From the NCBI GenBank assembly GCA_937967425.1, contig CALBST010000452.1, positions 17,467 through 81,466 of the forward strand: a stretch of DNA of 64,000 nucleotides, given 5' to 3'. Position 1 is the stretch's first letter, and every line of letters begins with the position of its first letter. Source of the DNA: an uncultured Caulobacteraceae bacterium. Lineage in GTDB: Bacteria; Pseudomonadota; Alphaproteobacteria; Caulobacterales; TH1-2. Positions 1 to 7,474 of this stretch are shown in pieces. Below the pieces are notes generated by a model that was given only the letters and a program-made list of their open reading frames with translations, did not search any database and was not told where the DNA came from. Made by a program: the position numbers and the translations under genes.

Positions 1-106
1 CGTCCACGCCGGGAATGGCGATCCATGCGAGTTCTCCAAGAGCAGCGGCCGTAAAGCCTTCATCGGTGCGACCGAAGATCGGCGTGTTTGGGTCGGGCGC
101 GCTCAT
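1..106 (-). CDS. Partial hypothetical protein (N-terminus only)
   Basis: The first 35 codons of a leftward gene are visible; the rest lies outside the window. It starts MSAPDPNTPIFGRTDEGFTA and is open to the window edge. Its ATG overlaps the stop codon of the upstream hypothetical gene (ATGA, 103-106), which implies translational coupling and one operon. I do not recognise a family. The position downstream of a ParB-like gene suggests a conjugative-element accessory gene, by inference only. Confidence 0.55.
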   Translation of the reverse strand, partial: MSAPDPNTPIFGRTDEGFTAAALGELAWIAIPGVD

Positions 107-555
107 GCCGCCCTCCCTTCACTGGGCGCGCCGTCGTCGCAAACCACCTCCAGGCGTGCGTCTTTGTAGCCCTTGGCGCGCACCCAAGCCTCGGCCGACG
201 CGCCATTGGCGGCGAGATGGATAAGCTCTTGCTCGTCGCCTTCGCCCCGGATGATGCGAACCGAACCTGTCGGGGGCCGCTCGGCGATCTCGAAACACAA
301 GGGGCTCGCCACCGAATAGCGCGCCCTCACCATGACCACTCCGGCAATGTCGTCCAGCCGGAGCAGGAATGACGCAGAGACCAAACGATCGCCCAACCGC
401 GTTTCGGGATCCTTGCGAACGAGGCGGCCAACATTGTTGCGGCTTCTCCAATCGCTGAGTTTACGATGGTGGCGCTCGGGTGGACGCGGTGCGCCGTCGG
501 AAAAGCGAATGAGCGCGCCAAGCGGCGCGGCGTCGTAGATATATTGTGCGGACAT
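103..555 (-). CDS. Small hypothetical protein of the conjugative backbone
   Basis: A 150-residue soluble protein without a signal peptide or membrane segment. The start is supported by GGAG about 8 nt upstream of the ATG. It is basic in its first third and has a valine-rich stretch near residues 65-85. I cannot assign it to a family. It lies downstream of the ParB-like gene, separated by a strong hairpin, and its stop overlaps the start of the next leftward gene, so it probably begins a second small operon. Its function is unknown. Confidence 0.6.
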   Translation of the reverse strand: MSAQYIYDAAPLGALIRFSDGAPRPPERHHRKLSDWRSRNNVGRLVRKDPETRLGDRLVSASFLLRLDDIAGVVMVRARYSVASPLCFEIAERPPTGSVRIIRGEGDEQELIHLAANGASAEAWVRAKGYKDARLEVVCDDGAPSEGRAA

Positions 556-699
556 TGGATGTCTCCGTGGGAGAGCGGGCGAAACGACCGCCGGACGCTC
601 TCCTTTCGCCCCGGCGGTTCATCCCGCCGGCGCCTTTCTCCGGCTCTGCCGCCGAGATCGCGCGGACCTGGCGACGCCGGCAAAGAGTGTGAGAGAAAC

Positions 700-729
700 G
701 GAAGGCCCGGCGTCGCCGCCGGGCCTTCC
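700..729 (-). terminator. Rho-independent terminator of the ParB-like gene
   Basis: A perfect 13-bp GC-rich stem (700-712 with 717-729) has a 4-nt loop and is followed on the minus strand by a pyrimidine-rich GTTTCTCTC tract. It lies 22 bp after the stop of the ParB-like gene and before the next leftward gene, so it should separate the two transcripts. Confidence 0.75.
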
Positions 730-750
730 GTATGAGTGGAGGCGCAAGGG

Positions 751-2844
751 TCAGGCCGCAGCGGCTGCCCGATCCGCCTTTGCATCGGCTTCGCGTTCTT
801 CATCCCCGCCGGCGAGGAAATCCGGAAGCGCCTCGATGGCTGCGGAATCATCGTCCAGGCGCAGCGGCTCGGGAAGCCAGCCTGCGCCGTCGAGCAGGCG
901 TTCGGCCTCTTTGGCCATGTCGCCCTTCTTTAGATGGTCGATGAGTTGAGCCGCCGCCTCGCCTTTAGCTTCGCTCACGGCTTCCAGGATGCGGGTCTTG
1001 GGCACGCGGCCGAGATAATTCTCCACGGTTGGACGCCATCCGGCTTCCACCATGTCGAGCCCGACCGCGCGCGCAAGCCGATCGGCCTGCTCGATGCGGA
1101 GGTGAACAGCATGCGCGCTGGGCCCGGCGCCGTAGCGATCGCCCTTCTCTTGGAGGGCATTGACGCCGGCCGAGACGCAATAGGCGAGGAGCGCGCCGCG
1201 GCTGTCGTCGTCGAGGTCCGCGATCCAATCCCAAAGCGCGCCTTCGTTGGCGGGCATGTCGGCCTTCCAGGCTTCGTGGCGCTCCTTGATGGATTGGGCC
1301 GAAGCGCTTTCTTTCAGATCGGGCGCCTGGTTTTGCAGCGAGACTTTCTGGACGAAGGCTTGCAGACATTTTCCGCCGAAGCCTTCGTGGAAAGCGTCAA
1401 CGCAAAGCCGATGCAGAAGCAGGGTCAGAGCGACGTGCGGATTTCCGGCGACGGCGTCGCGTAGCGCAAGCGTGCGATGCGCTGTCAGTTCGCTGATGAG
1501 CCGGTCAGGCAGAGGCTTGACGGCGTCCTCTTCATCTTCATCGTCCTCGTCGGCCGCTTCCTTGCCGCCGATGGTGATGATGGTGCGCCGGGAAGCCGGC
1601 ACCGCTTCCTCGTCGCCGCCAGATTCCGCTTCGCCCGGATCGCCTTCAGCCGATTCCACGGCCGCGATTTCATCCTCAAGGCGCACATAGCCGCAATCGA
1701 CATCGAGCTTGCCGTCGCGGTCAATGCTGATGAAGACGCCGGCGCGGGCGATGTCGGCGGGGTCGTAGATCGCAGGCCGGTTCTCGAACGCATCGAGGGC
1801 GGTTTCGATTTCTCCAAGCCGCCGATCGACATCCTCCGGATATTCGTCATCCTCGGCATATTGGGCTTCGAGGCGCTCGAACTCGGCTTCCAGCGCCGCG
1901 ATCGTCGCCTTTTCTTCTTCGGTCAGATCGGGGACGTATCCGTCGATCCGGCCCATGTCGTCGGCGTGCCCGAACGGGAAATCGACTGACACCTCGATCC
2001 ATTTCCACCCCTCGGCGGCGATCTTCTCCGCTTCCGCCTTGAGCTTTTCGGCGACCAGGCGGTCGAGCAGCACGACATCCTGCAAATAGCCTTCGCCCCG
2101 TTCGCTGAACAGGTCGCGCAGAACGTAGCCGTCGGCTTCCTCATAGGCTTCCAGCCCGATGAACGCCGCCCGCTTGTCGGTGCTGGGCACGGTGTTCTGC
2201 GTCACCAGCCTGCGAATGTGAAAAGGCTCGTTGCTGTAGGAATTCTTCACGCTGTCCCAGACCTGCTCCTGGCGCACGCGGTCGCTGGTGACGGAGAAGG
2301 CCATGAGCTGCTCCAGCGTCATGCCGTCCTCGCCATAGATTTCCAGGAGCTTCGGCGACACCGACGCCAGGCGCAGCCGTTGCTTCACGACGGTCGGCGT
2401 GACAAAAAACCGGGCGGCGATTTCCTCTTCGCTCAATCCCTTTTCCCGCAGATCGTGGAAAGCGCGGAATTGATCCAGCGGGTGGAGCGCGACGCGCTGG
2501 ACATTCTCGGCGAGCGAATCTTCCTCGGCGATGCCGTCGTCTTTAACGACGCAAGGGACGAGTTGCGTCTTGAGCAAACGCTTCTGCTTGACCAACCGTT
2601 CAAGCGCGCGATAGCGCCGGCCACCGGCCGGCACTTCATACATGCCGGTTTCGGCGCCGTCGGCATCGCGCACCGGGCGCACATGCAGGCTCTGAAGCAG
2701 CCCGCGCCTGGCGATGTCCTCGGCCAATTCCTCGATCGAGACGCCGGCCTTGGTCCGGCGCACATTGGATTGGCTGAGAACCAGCTTATTGAAGGGAATG
2801 TCGCGTGACGAATTGAGGACGATTTTCTGCTTTGCAGCCGCCAT
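751..2844 (-). CDS. Large ParB/Spo0J-family partition-like protein
   Basis: About 697 residues, two to three times the length of chromosomal ParB. The N-terminal ParB/Srx domain is clear: IPFNKLVLSQSNVR, then GLLQSLHVRPV, then the P-loop-like AGGRRYRAL and the SLAENVQRVALHPLDQFRAF motif. It is followed by the KorB/HTH region (LSEEEIAARFFVTPTVVKQRL). The middle carries a very acidic low-complexity stretch (ESAEGDPGEAESGG and EDDEDEED). The start was set at ATG 2844 because GGAG lies about 8 nt upstream; an upstream in-frame start would add 19 residues. Long ParB-like proteins of this type are common on alphaproteobacterial plasmids and ICEs. There is no ParA in the window. DNA binding and element maintenance or regulation are inferred. 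Confidence 0.88.
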   Translation of the reverse strand: MAAAKQKIVLNSSRDIPFNKLVLSQSNVRRTKAGVSIEELAEDIARRGLLQSLHVRPVRDADGAETGMYEVPAGGRRYRALERLVKQKRLLKTQLVPCVVKDDGIAEEDSLAENVQRVALHPLDQFRAFHDLREKGLSEEEIAARFFVTPTVVKQRLRLASVSPKLLEIYGEDGMTLEQLMAFSVTSDRVRQEQVWDSVKNSYSNEPFHIRRLVTQNTVPSTDKRAAFIGLEAYEEADGYVLRDLFSERGEGYLQDVVLLDRLVAEKLKAEAEKIAAEGWKWIEVSVDFPFGHADDMGRIDGYVPDLTEEEKATIAALEAEFERLEAQYAEDDEYPEDVDRRLGEIETALDAFENRPAIYDPADIARAGVFISIDRDGKLDVDCGYVRLEDEIAAVESAEGDPGEAESGGDEEAVPASRRTIITIGGKEAADEDDEDEEDAVKPLPDRLISELTAHRTLALRDAVAGNPHVALTLLLHRLCVDAFHEGFGGKCLQAFVQKVSLQNQAPDLKESASAQSIKERHEAWKADMPANEGALWDWIADLDDDSRGALLAYCVSAGVNALQEKGDRYGAGPSAHAVHLRIEQADRLARAVGLDMVEAGWRPTVENYLGRVPKTRILEAVSEAKGEAAAQLIDHLKKGDMAKEAERLLDGAGWLPEPLRLDDDSAAIEALPDFLAGGDEEREADAKADRAAAAA

Positions 2845-3330
2845 GATGGAAGCTCCGCGACGAGCAGCGGAAAGCCTCTCTCTCCGCCTCCAACCCGTCA
2901 CGGAACGCCGCTCAACCCTCTCCCTCTACATCGACAGCGCGCCGACGGAGCCAACTTTATCGCCGCCGCCACCGCCGTTAACAATGCGGAAGTAAGCTCC
3001 TCCATTGCGCCGCACCGGCGCACAACGGTCACTCCGCACGATAACTACCCTGTGTCGCCATGATGCATGGTGTTGCAATTCGCCAATCGGCGGATGTGCG
3101 CCGACTAAGCTTGGACGCTGCGCCGTTGCGTCGCACAAATACAATAATCTGCGGTTTGTGCTGCGCGCCACGCTCGCCAGTTTTGTACGACGGCTTAGCG
3201 CCCAAACATAGTGCGGACAGCTCAAAATTCTTAACCAAGCCCGCGCGCACCACCTCACACGCACGGCGCGCAAATTGATGTTTCGCCCCCGCGGCGCCGC
3301 GAACCTCGCGCGCGTCAGGGGCGGGATCCG
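2845..3330. other. Divergent intergenic region between the parB-like gene and traG
   Basis: This 486-bp stretch has no convincing gene; the ORFs crossing it are extensions of shadow frames. It must hold the divergent promoters of the ParB-like gene and of the tra/trb operon. Short GC-rich dyads (around 3005-3025 and CGCCAATCGGCG near 3079) are visible, but none is strong enough to call as a partition site or origin of transfer. Confidence 0.5.
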
Positions 3331-5346
3331 ATGCAATTGGGCAGACCGGCATTCGCAATCATCGGCGCGGCTCTCGTCGCAATCGTCGGCGCGTGGGCCG
3401 CCACGCAGATGCTGGCGGCGCGCTTCGATCACCAGGCCGCGCTCGGACGGCGCGTCGCAATCGCCGGACAGCCCGTCTATCAGCCCCTCGCCATTATCGG
3501 CTGGTCCAAGCGCTGGTCCGAGGCCTATCCGCGCACCTTCGCCATCCCGAAATTCATTTTCATGCTCGCGCTGTTGGGCGCCGGCCTCGTGCTGCTCCTG
3601 GCCCTGCGCCCCATGCGCCCGCACCAGGGCCTGTTCGGCGCCAAAGCCTGGGGCGATGCGACCGACGCCCGCGACGCGGGCCTCCTCGCCGAAAACGGCA
3701 TCGTCGTCGGCAAGCTGAAAAACGAAATCCTCGCCTATGACGGCCCGCACCACGTCCTGCTCACCGGCGGCACGCGCTCGGGCAAGACGCGCGGCTCGGT
3801 CGTCCCCACCCTGCTGGCCTGCCCGCATTCGGTGCTGGCGCTCGATCTCAAGGGCGAATTGTTCGCCGGCGACGGCCGCGTCGATTTCCCCGGCACGTCC
3901 GGCTGGCGCGCCCAGCTCGGTCCCGTCTTTCGGTTCGCGCCGGCCGATGCGTCCTCCGACCGGCTCAACATCCTCGACACCATCCGGCCGGGCTCACAGG
4001 AAGTCCGCGATGTCCAGAACATCGTCGAGCTGATCGCCGACCCTTATGGCGACGGCCGCTTCCAGGAATTCTGGGACCGGGCCGGCAAGCAGATCCTGGT
4101 CGGCCTCATTCTCCACGTCGCCTATGCCGAACCGCCCGAGCGCAAGACGCTCGCGCGCGTGTTCGAACTGCTGGCGCGGTTCGACGACACGGTGAAGTTG
4201 ATGGAGGCGAGCTTCCATCGCCCCAATGCCGAAACCGGCGAGCCTGAAACCCACCCCGAAGTCCGCCGCGCCGCACAATCCTACGCTGCTTATCACGACA
4301 AGCTGCGCGCCGGCATCAAGGCGACAGCGGAATCCTATCTTGGCGTGTTTGCCGATCCGCTGGTTCAGCGCAACACCGCCTGCTCCACGTTCCACATCTC
4401 GGATCTGATGTGCGCCGACAAACCGGCGACGCTCTATCTCTCCTGGCCGCCCAATGACGCCAAGCGCGTCAAGCCGGTCATACGCCTGGTGTTCGGCACG
4501 ATCCTGCGCGTGCTGATGGAGCATCAGGAATACGCCGCCGACGGGCGCACCAAGAAACGTGCGCTGCTGCTCCTGCTCGATGAATTTCCCCAGCTCGGGA
4601 AGCTCGATCTGTTCGAGCAGAGCATGGGCGCGATGGCGGGCTATGGGCTCAAATCCTTCCTGGTCACGCAATCGCTGCATCAAGTGACGCAAGCCTACGG
4701 GCGCTTCCACACCATTCTCGATAATTGCCATATCGTCACCAGTTTCGCGGCCACCGACGTCGAAACCGCCGAGACGATCTCGAAACTCGCCGGCGACATA
4801 TACGAGATGCGCCCGCAGGAAACCTGGTCCGGTCGACGCCAGATTCTCGGCCTCGATCATCGCGCGATCACCTACCGAGAAGAACGCCGCCCGATCCTGC
4901 TGCCTTCGGAAGTGCGCCGCCTGTCCGAGCGCGAGGAACTGATCTTCGTCACCGGCGCAAAGCCGCTGCGGGCGCAAAAGCTCCGCTACGACGAAGAGCC
5001 GATCTTCCGCGCGCGCCTGTTTCCAACGCCCGAGCTAGAAGCGCGCGCGCCTCTGGCCTCGCCCTGGGCGGGGATGCGCTCGCTGGGCGTCGCCGCGCCG
5101 CCACAGAAATCGGCGCCGCAACCGCCGCCTCCGCCTTCCCCCTCCCGGCGTCCTGCGCACACGCGCGGCGGCGGCGGCGCGGGACAAGGCGACCTCATGA
5201 AGCTGATGGAGACGTCGCCCGGCGAGCGCGAACAGAGCGCCGCGCCATCATCGTCGCCGCCGCCCGCGCCGCCGAGCAATCAGCGCCGGTTCGGTCTCAT
5301 GGACGAGGCCACGCCCCCAGACGCGCCGGGGAGCGAACGCCCATGA
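3331..5346 (+). CDS. traG: TraG/VirD4-type conjugal coupling protein
   Basis: A 671-residue type IV coupling protein that delivers the relaxosome to the mating pore. Two hydrophobic N-terminal segments (about residues 5-28 and 70-90) anchor it in the inner membrane. The Walker A motif GGTRSGKTRG is near residue 150, and the Walker B region LLLLLDEFPQLG is near residue 415. The tail from about residue 590 is proline- and serine-rich and looks disordered. It is first in the operon and overlaps the next gene by ATGA at its stop. Length and motifs fit the TraG family of trb-type systems. Confidence 0.95.
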   Translation: MQLGRPAFAIIGAALVAIVGAWAATQMLAARFDHQAALGRRVAIAGQPVYQPLAIIGWSKRWSEAYPRTFAIPKFIFMLALLGAGLVLLLALRPMRPHQGLFGAKAWGDATDARDAGLLAENGIVVGKLKNEILAYDGPHHVLLTGGTRSGKTRGSVVPTLLACPHSVLALDLKGELFAGDGRVDFPGTSGWRAQLGPVFRFAPADASSDRLNILDTIRPGSQEVRDVQNIVELIADPYGDGRFQEFWDRAGKQILVGLILHVAYAEPPERKTLARVFELLARFDDTVKLMEASFHRPNAETGEPETHPEVRRAAQSYAAYHDKLRAGIKATAESYLGVFADPLVQRNTACSTFHISDLMCADKPATLYLSWPPNDAKRVKPVIRLVFGTILRVLMEHQEYAADGRTKKRALLLLLDEFPQLGKLDLFEQSMGAMAGYGLKSFLVTQSLHQVTQAYGRFHTILDNCHIVTSFAATDVETAETISKLAGDIYEMRPQETWSGRRQILGLDHRAITYREERRPILLPSEVRRLSEREELIFVTGAKPLRAQKLRYDEEPIFRARLFPTPELEARAPLASPWAGMRSLGVAAPPQKSAPQPPPPPSPSRRPAHTRGGGGAGQGDLMKLMETSPGEREQSAAPSSSPPPAPPSNQRRFGLMDEATPPDAPGSERP

Positions 5347-5789
5347 GCGCGCGGAAGAAGAAGCTCACGATCTACCTTGAGCCGGATCTGGCGCGCGCGC
5401 TCGACGTCGATGCACGGCTGCGTGGCCTGCCGACGACGCGCGCGGCGGCCGACGCCATGCGCCGCATCTATCTCGATGAGACCGATCCGGCCGTGGCCGA
5501 CACGGTGAAGATGCGTCTCGACCGCGTGGAGAAACGGGAGGTCGTCCGCGCGCGCGAAATCGCCATCATCAAGGAAGCATTGCTGCTGTTCGTGCGGGTG
5601 TGGCTCGAACATACCCCGCCGCCGGATGAAGAAACCCACGACGCAATTCATGCAACGGCCGAACGGCGTTTCCATTCCTACCTCGACCTCCTGGCCGAAA
5701 GCCTCCAGCCCGGCGGCCAGCTCTTCGCGGAAGCCCCGCACGGACGCCAGCCCGCGCCCGCCGGCGAACCGGCCGAGGCGGGGCCATGA
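5343..5789 (+). CDS. CopG/RHH-like accessory protein of the trb operon
   Basis: A 148-residue protein. Its N-terminus (KKKLTIYLEPDLARALDVDA, then a helix with TTRAAADAMRR) has the beta-helix-helix look of a ribbon-helix-helix DNA-binding domain. The rest is helical and hydrophilic. The start is fixed by the ATGA overlap with traG. The stop overlaps trbB in the same way. In many alphaproteobacterial and pseudomonad ICEs a CopG-like gene sits between traG and trbB, so it is probably an operon regulator or relaxosome accessory factor. Confidence 0.8.
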   Translation: MSARKKKLTIYLEPDLARALDVDARLRGLPTTRAAADAMRRIYLDETDPAVADTVKMRLDRVEKREVVRAREIAIIKEALLLFVRVWLEHTPPPDEETHDAIHATAERRFHSYLDLLAESLQPGGQLFAEAPHGRQPAPAGEPAEAGP

Positions 5790-6796
5790 AAACCGCCCTC
5801 CCCGCCCGCGCGCCTTCCGGCCAGCTCGTCGCCGAGCGTCGCCTCGCTGCGCTCGCGCGCGCCATGGGTCCGGCCATAGCCGACGCGCTGGCGCAGGACG
5901 ATGTAGTCGAAGCTTTGGTCAACGCCGACGGGCGCCTCCGTCTCGACCGCATCGGCCGCGGCGTCGAGGAAACCACGACGCACCTTAGCGTCGCCGAACG
6001 CGACACGGCGATCCGTCTGCTGGCGGCGGAAGCGCATGAGATCGTCACGCCGGATCGGCCCTGCCTGTCCGCGACGCTGCCCGGTTCCGGCGCGCGCGTT
6101 CAGGCGATGATCCCGCCGATCGTGCCGGCGCCGATCCTGGCGATCCGCAAGAAGCCGACGCGCATCTTCTCGCTTGGCGACTATGTGCGCGACGGGATCG
6201 CCACGCCTGAACAGGCGGCGCTGTTGCGCCAGGCGATCGCGCAGCGCCGTAACATCGTGATCGCCGGCGGGACGGGTTCGGGCAAGACCACGCTCATCAA
6301 CGCGCTGCTGGCCGAGCCCGAGTTTCAGACGGCGCGCATCATCATCCTTGAGGACACCGCCGAGCTGCAATGCGCCGCGCCCGACGTGGTGCAGCTTCTC
6401 ACCAAGCGCGCCGCGCCCGTCATCGCCATGCGCGACCTGGTGCAGATGACCATGCGCCTGCGCCCCGACCGCATCATTGTCGGCGAAGTGCGCGACGCAG
6501 CCGCGCTTGAAACGCTGAAATCCTGGAACACAGGCCATCCCGGCGGCGCCCTCACCATTCACGCCAATTCGGCCGCCGACGCGCTGCTGCGCCTTGAAGA
6601 TCTCTGTCTCGAAGCGGGCCTCGCCGCGCCGCAGCGCCTGATCGGTTCGGCGGTCGATGTGGTCGTGTTCATCGCCCGCGCCGAAAGCGGCCGGCGCATC
6701 GAGGACATCGTCAATGTGCGCGGCTTCGCCGACGGCGCCTACCGCCTCGACCGCGATCCTCTTCCCCGCTTCCCCCAAACGAGCGCCGCCCCATGA
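5786..6796 (+). CDS. trbB: TrbB conjugation ATPase (VirB11-like)
   Basis: A 336-residue cytoplasmic secretion ATPase that powers the mating pore. The Walker A motif AGGTGSGKTTL is near residues 159-168. It is followed by the Asp box ILEDTAELQC, the region MRLRPDRIIVGEVR and the His box GHPGGALTIHANS, all hallmarks of the VirB11/TrbB family. The length matches the family. The start is set by ATGA coupling to the preceding RHH gene. Its stop overlaps an upstream in-frame start of trbC. Confidence 0.96.
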   Translation: MKTALPARAPSGQLVAERRLAALARAMGPAIADALAQDDVVEALVNADGRLRLDRIGRGVEETTTHLSVAERDTAIRLLAAEAHEIVTPDRPCLSATLPGSGARVQAMIPPIVPAPILAIRKKPTRIFSLGDYVRDGIATPEQAALLRQAIAQRRNIVIAGGTGSGKTTLINALLAEPEFQTARIIILEDTAELQCAAPDVVQLLTKRAAPVIAMRDLVQMTMRLRPDRIIVGEVRDAAALETLKSWNTGHPGGALTIHANSAADALLRLEDLCLEAGLAAPQRLIGSAVDVVVFIARAESGRRIEDIVNVRGFADGAYRLDRDPLPRFPQTSAAP

Positions 6797-6810
6797 CGCC
6801 CGTTCGATCC

Positions 6811-6840
6811 ACCCCCAAGCAACCCACCCCCAAGCAACAA
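6811..6840 (+). repeat. Short tandem repeat upstream of trbC
   Basis: Two adjacent near-perfect copies of a 15-bp unit containing CACCCCCAAGCAAC lie just before the trbC ribosome-binding site. If translated from the upstream ATG they encode TPKQPTPKQ. This looks like a local duplication in the trbB-trbC junction and argues for the downstream trbC start. Confidence 0.7.
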
Positions 6841-6852
6841 GGAGATTCTGTC

Positions 6853-7176
6853 ATGTCCAAACTTTCGCTCGAGCGCTTCGCCCGCGCCGTCGCCATCGCG
6901 GCGTTGACGCTCGCGGCCGCGGCGCCGGCGCACGCTTCCGGTTCGGGTATGCCGTGGGAAGGCCCGCTGCAACAAATCGTCGATTCCGTCACCGGCCCGG
7001 TGGCGATGGCCGCCGGCGTCATCGCCATCGTCGTGTGCGGCATCGCCATGATCTTCAGCGAAGGCGGCGGCGGTCTGCGCCGGCTCGCCACGGTGGGCCT
7101 CGGCCTCGCCATCATGTTCGCGGCCGCATCTTTCTTCCTCGATTTTTTCGGCTTCGCCGGCGGCGCGACGATCTGA
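6853..7176 (+). CDS. trbC: TrbC conjugative pilin (VirB2-like)
   Basis: About 107 residues. The signal peptide is long (charged MSKLSLERFAR, then a hydrophobic core ending AAPAHAS). The mature part has two membrane helices (GPVAMAAGVIAIVVCGIAMIF and LATVGLGLAIMFAAASFFLDF), the pattern of the VirB2/TrbC pilin precursor. I chose ATG 6853 because AAGGAG lies about 8 nt upstream. An earlier ATG at 6793 overlaps the trbB stop but would add a proline-rich leader encoded by a tandem repeat. The processed, possibly cyclised, product would form the pilus. Confidence 0.9.
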   Translation: MSKLSLERFARAVAIAALTLAAAAPAHASGSGMPWEGPLQQIVDSVTGPVAMAAGVIAIVVCGIAMIFSEGGGGLRRLATVGLGLAIMFAAASFFLDFFGFAGGATI

Positions 7177-7205
7177 GCCGCGCCCTGTCCTGACGGAGCC
7201 GACCC

Positions 7206-7469
7206 ATGCTCGAAGAACCTGAAGGCTATCGCATTCCATTGCGCACGTCGCTGACGCGCCCGCTGCTCATCATGGGCGTGCCGCGCACCTTCGCCATCCT
7301 CAACGGCACGATCGCGGCCGCGATCGTGCTCGGGCTTCAGCAGCCGCTGATCGGCGTGCCGCTCTGGATAGTGGTGCAGGCCATCGCCGCCTATGCGAGC
7401 GCCCGCGATCCCTGGTTTCTCGACACATGGCCGCGCGCCATGGCCAAGCCCTCCTATTTCGGAATCTGA
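7206..7469 (+). CDS. trbD: TrbD mating-pore protein (VirB3-like)
   Basis: A small 87-residue inner-membrane protein. A short polar N-terminus with IPLRTSLTRPLLIMGVPR is followed by two adjacent hydrophobic segments (about residues 30-62), and it ends YFGI. The size, the RPxxxxGVPR signature and the position between trbC and trbE fit TrbD. GGAG lies 8 nt before the ATG. It probably works together with the ATPase TrbE. Confidence 0.92.
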   Translation: MLEEPEGYRIPLRTSLTRPLLIMGVPRTFAILNGTIAAAIVLGLQQPLIGVPLWIVVQAIAAYASARDPWFLDTWPRAMAKPSYFGI

Positions 7470-7474
7470 CGCTC

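Noticed and set aside
2845..3330. Origin of transfer or partition site
   Set aside because: Only short GC-rich dyads are visible, with no repeated array or recognisable nic region.
2926..3828. Leftward 300-codon open frame over the parB-traG gap
   Set aside because: It overlaps the first 500 bp of traG, has arginine-rich shadow composition and no family features; it is a GC-rich reverse shadow.
3994..4977. Leftward 327-codon open frame inside traG
   Set aside because: Fully antisense to a well-supported TraG with Walker motifs; no ribosome-binding site or family match.
4725..5342. Upstream extension of the RHH-like gene into traG
   Set aside because: The extension is low-complexity and out of frame with TraG; the ATGA overlap at 5343 gives the natural start.
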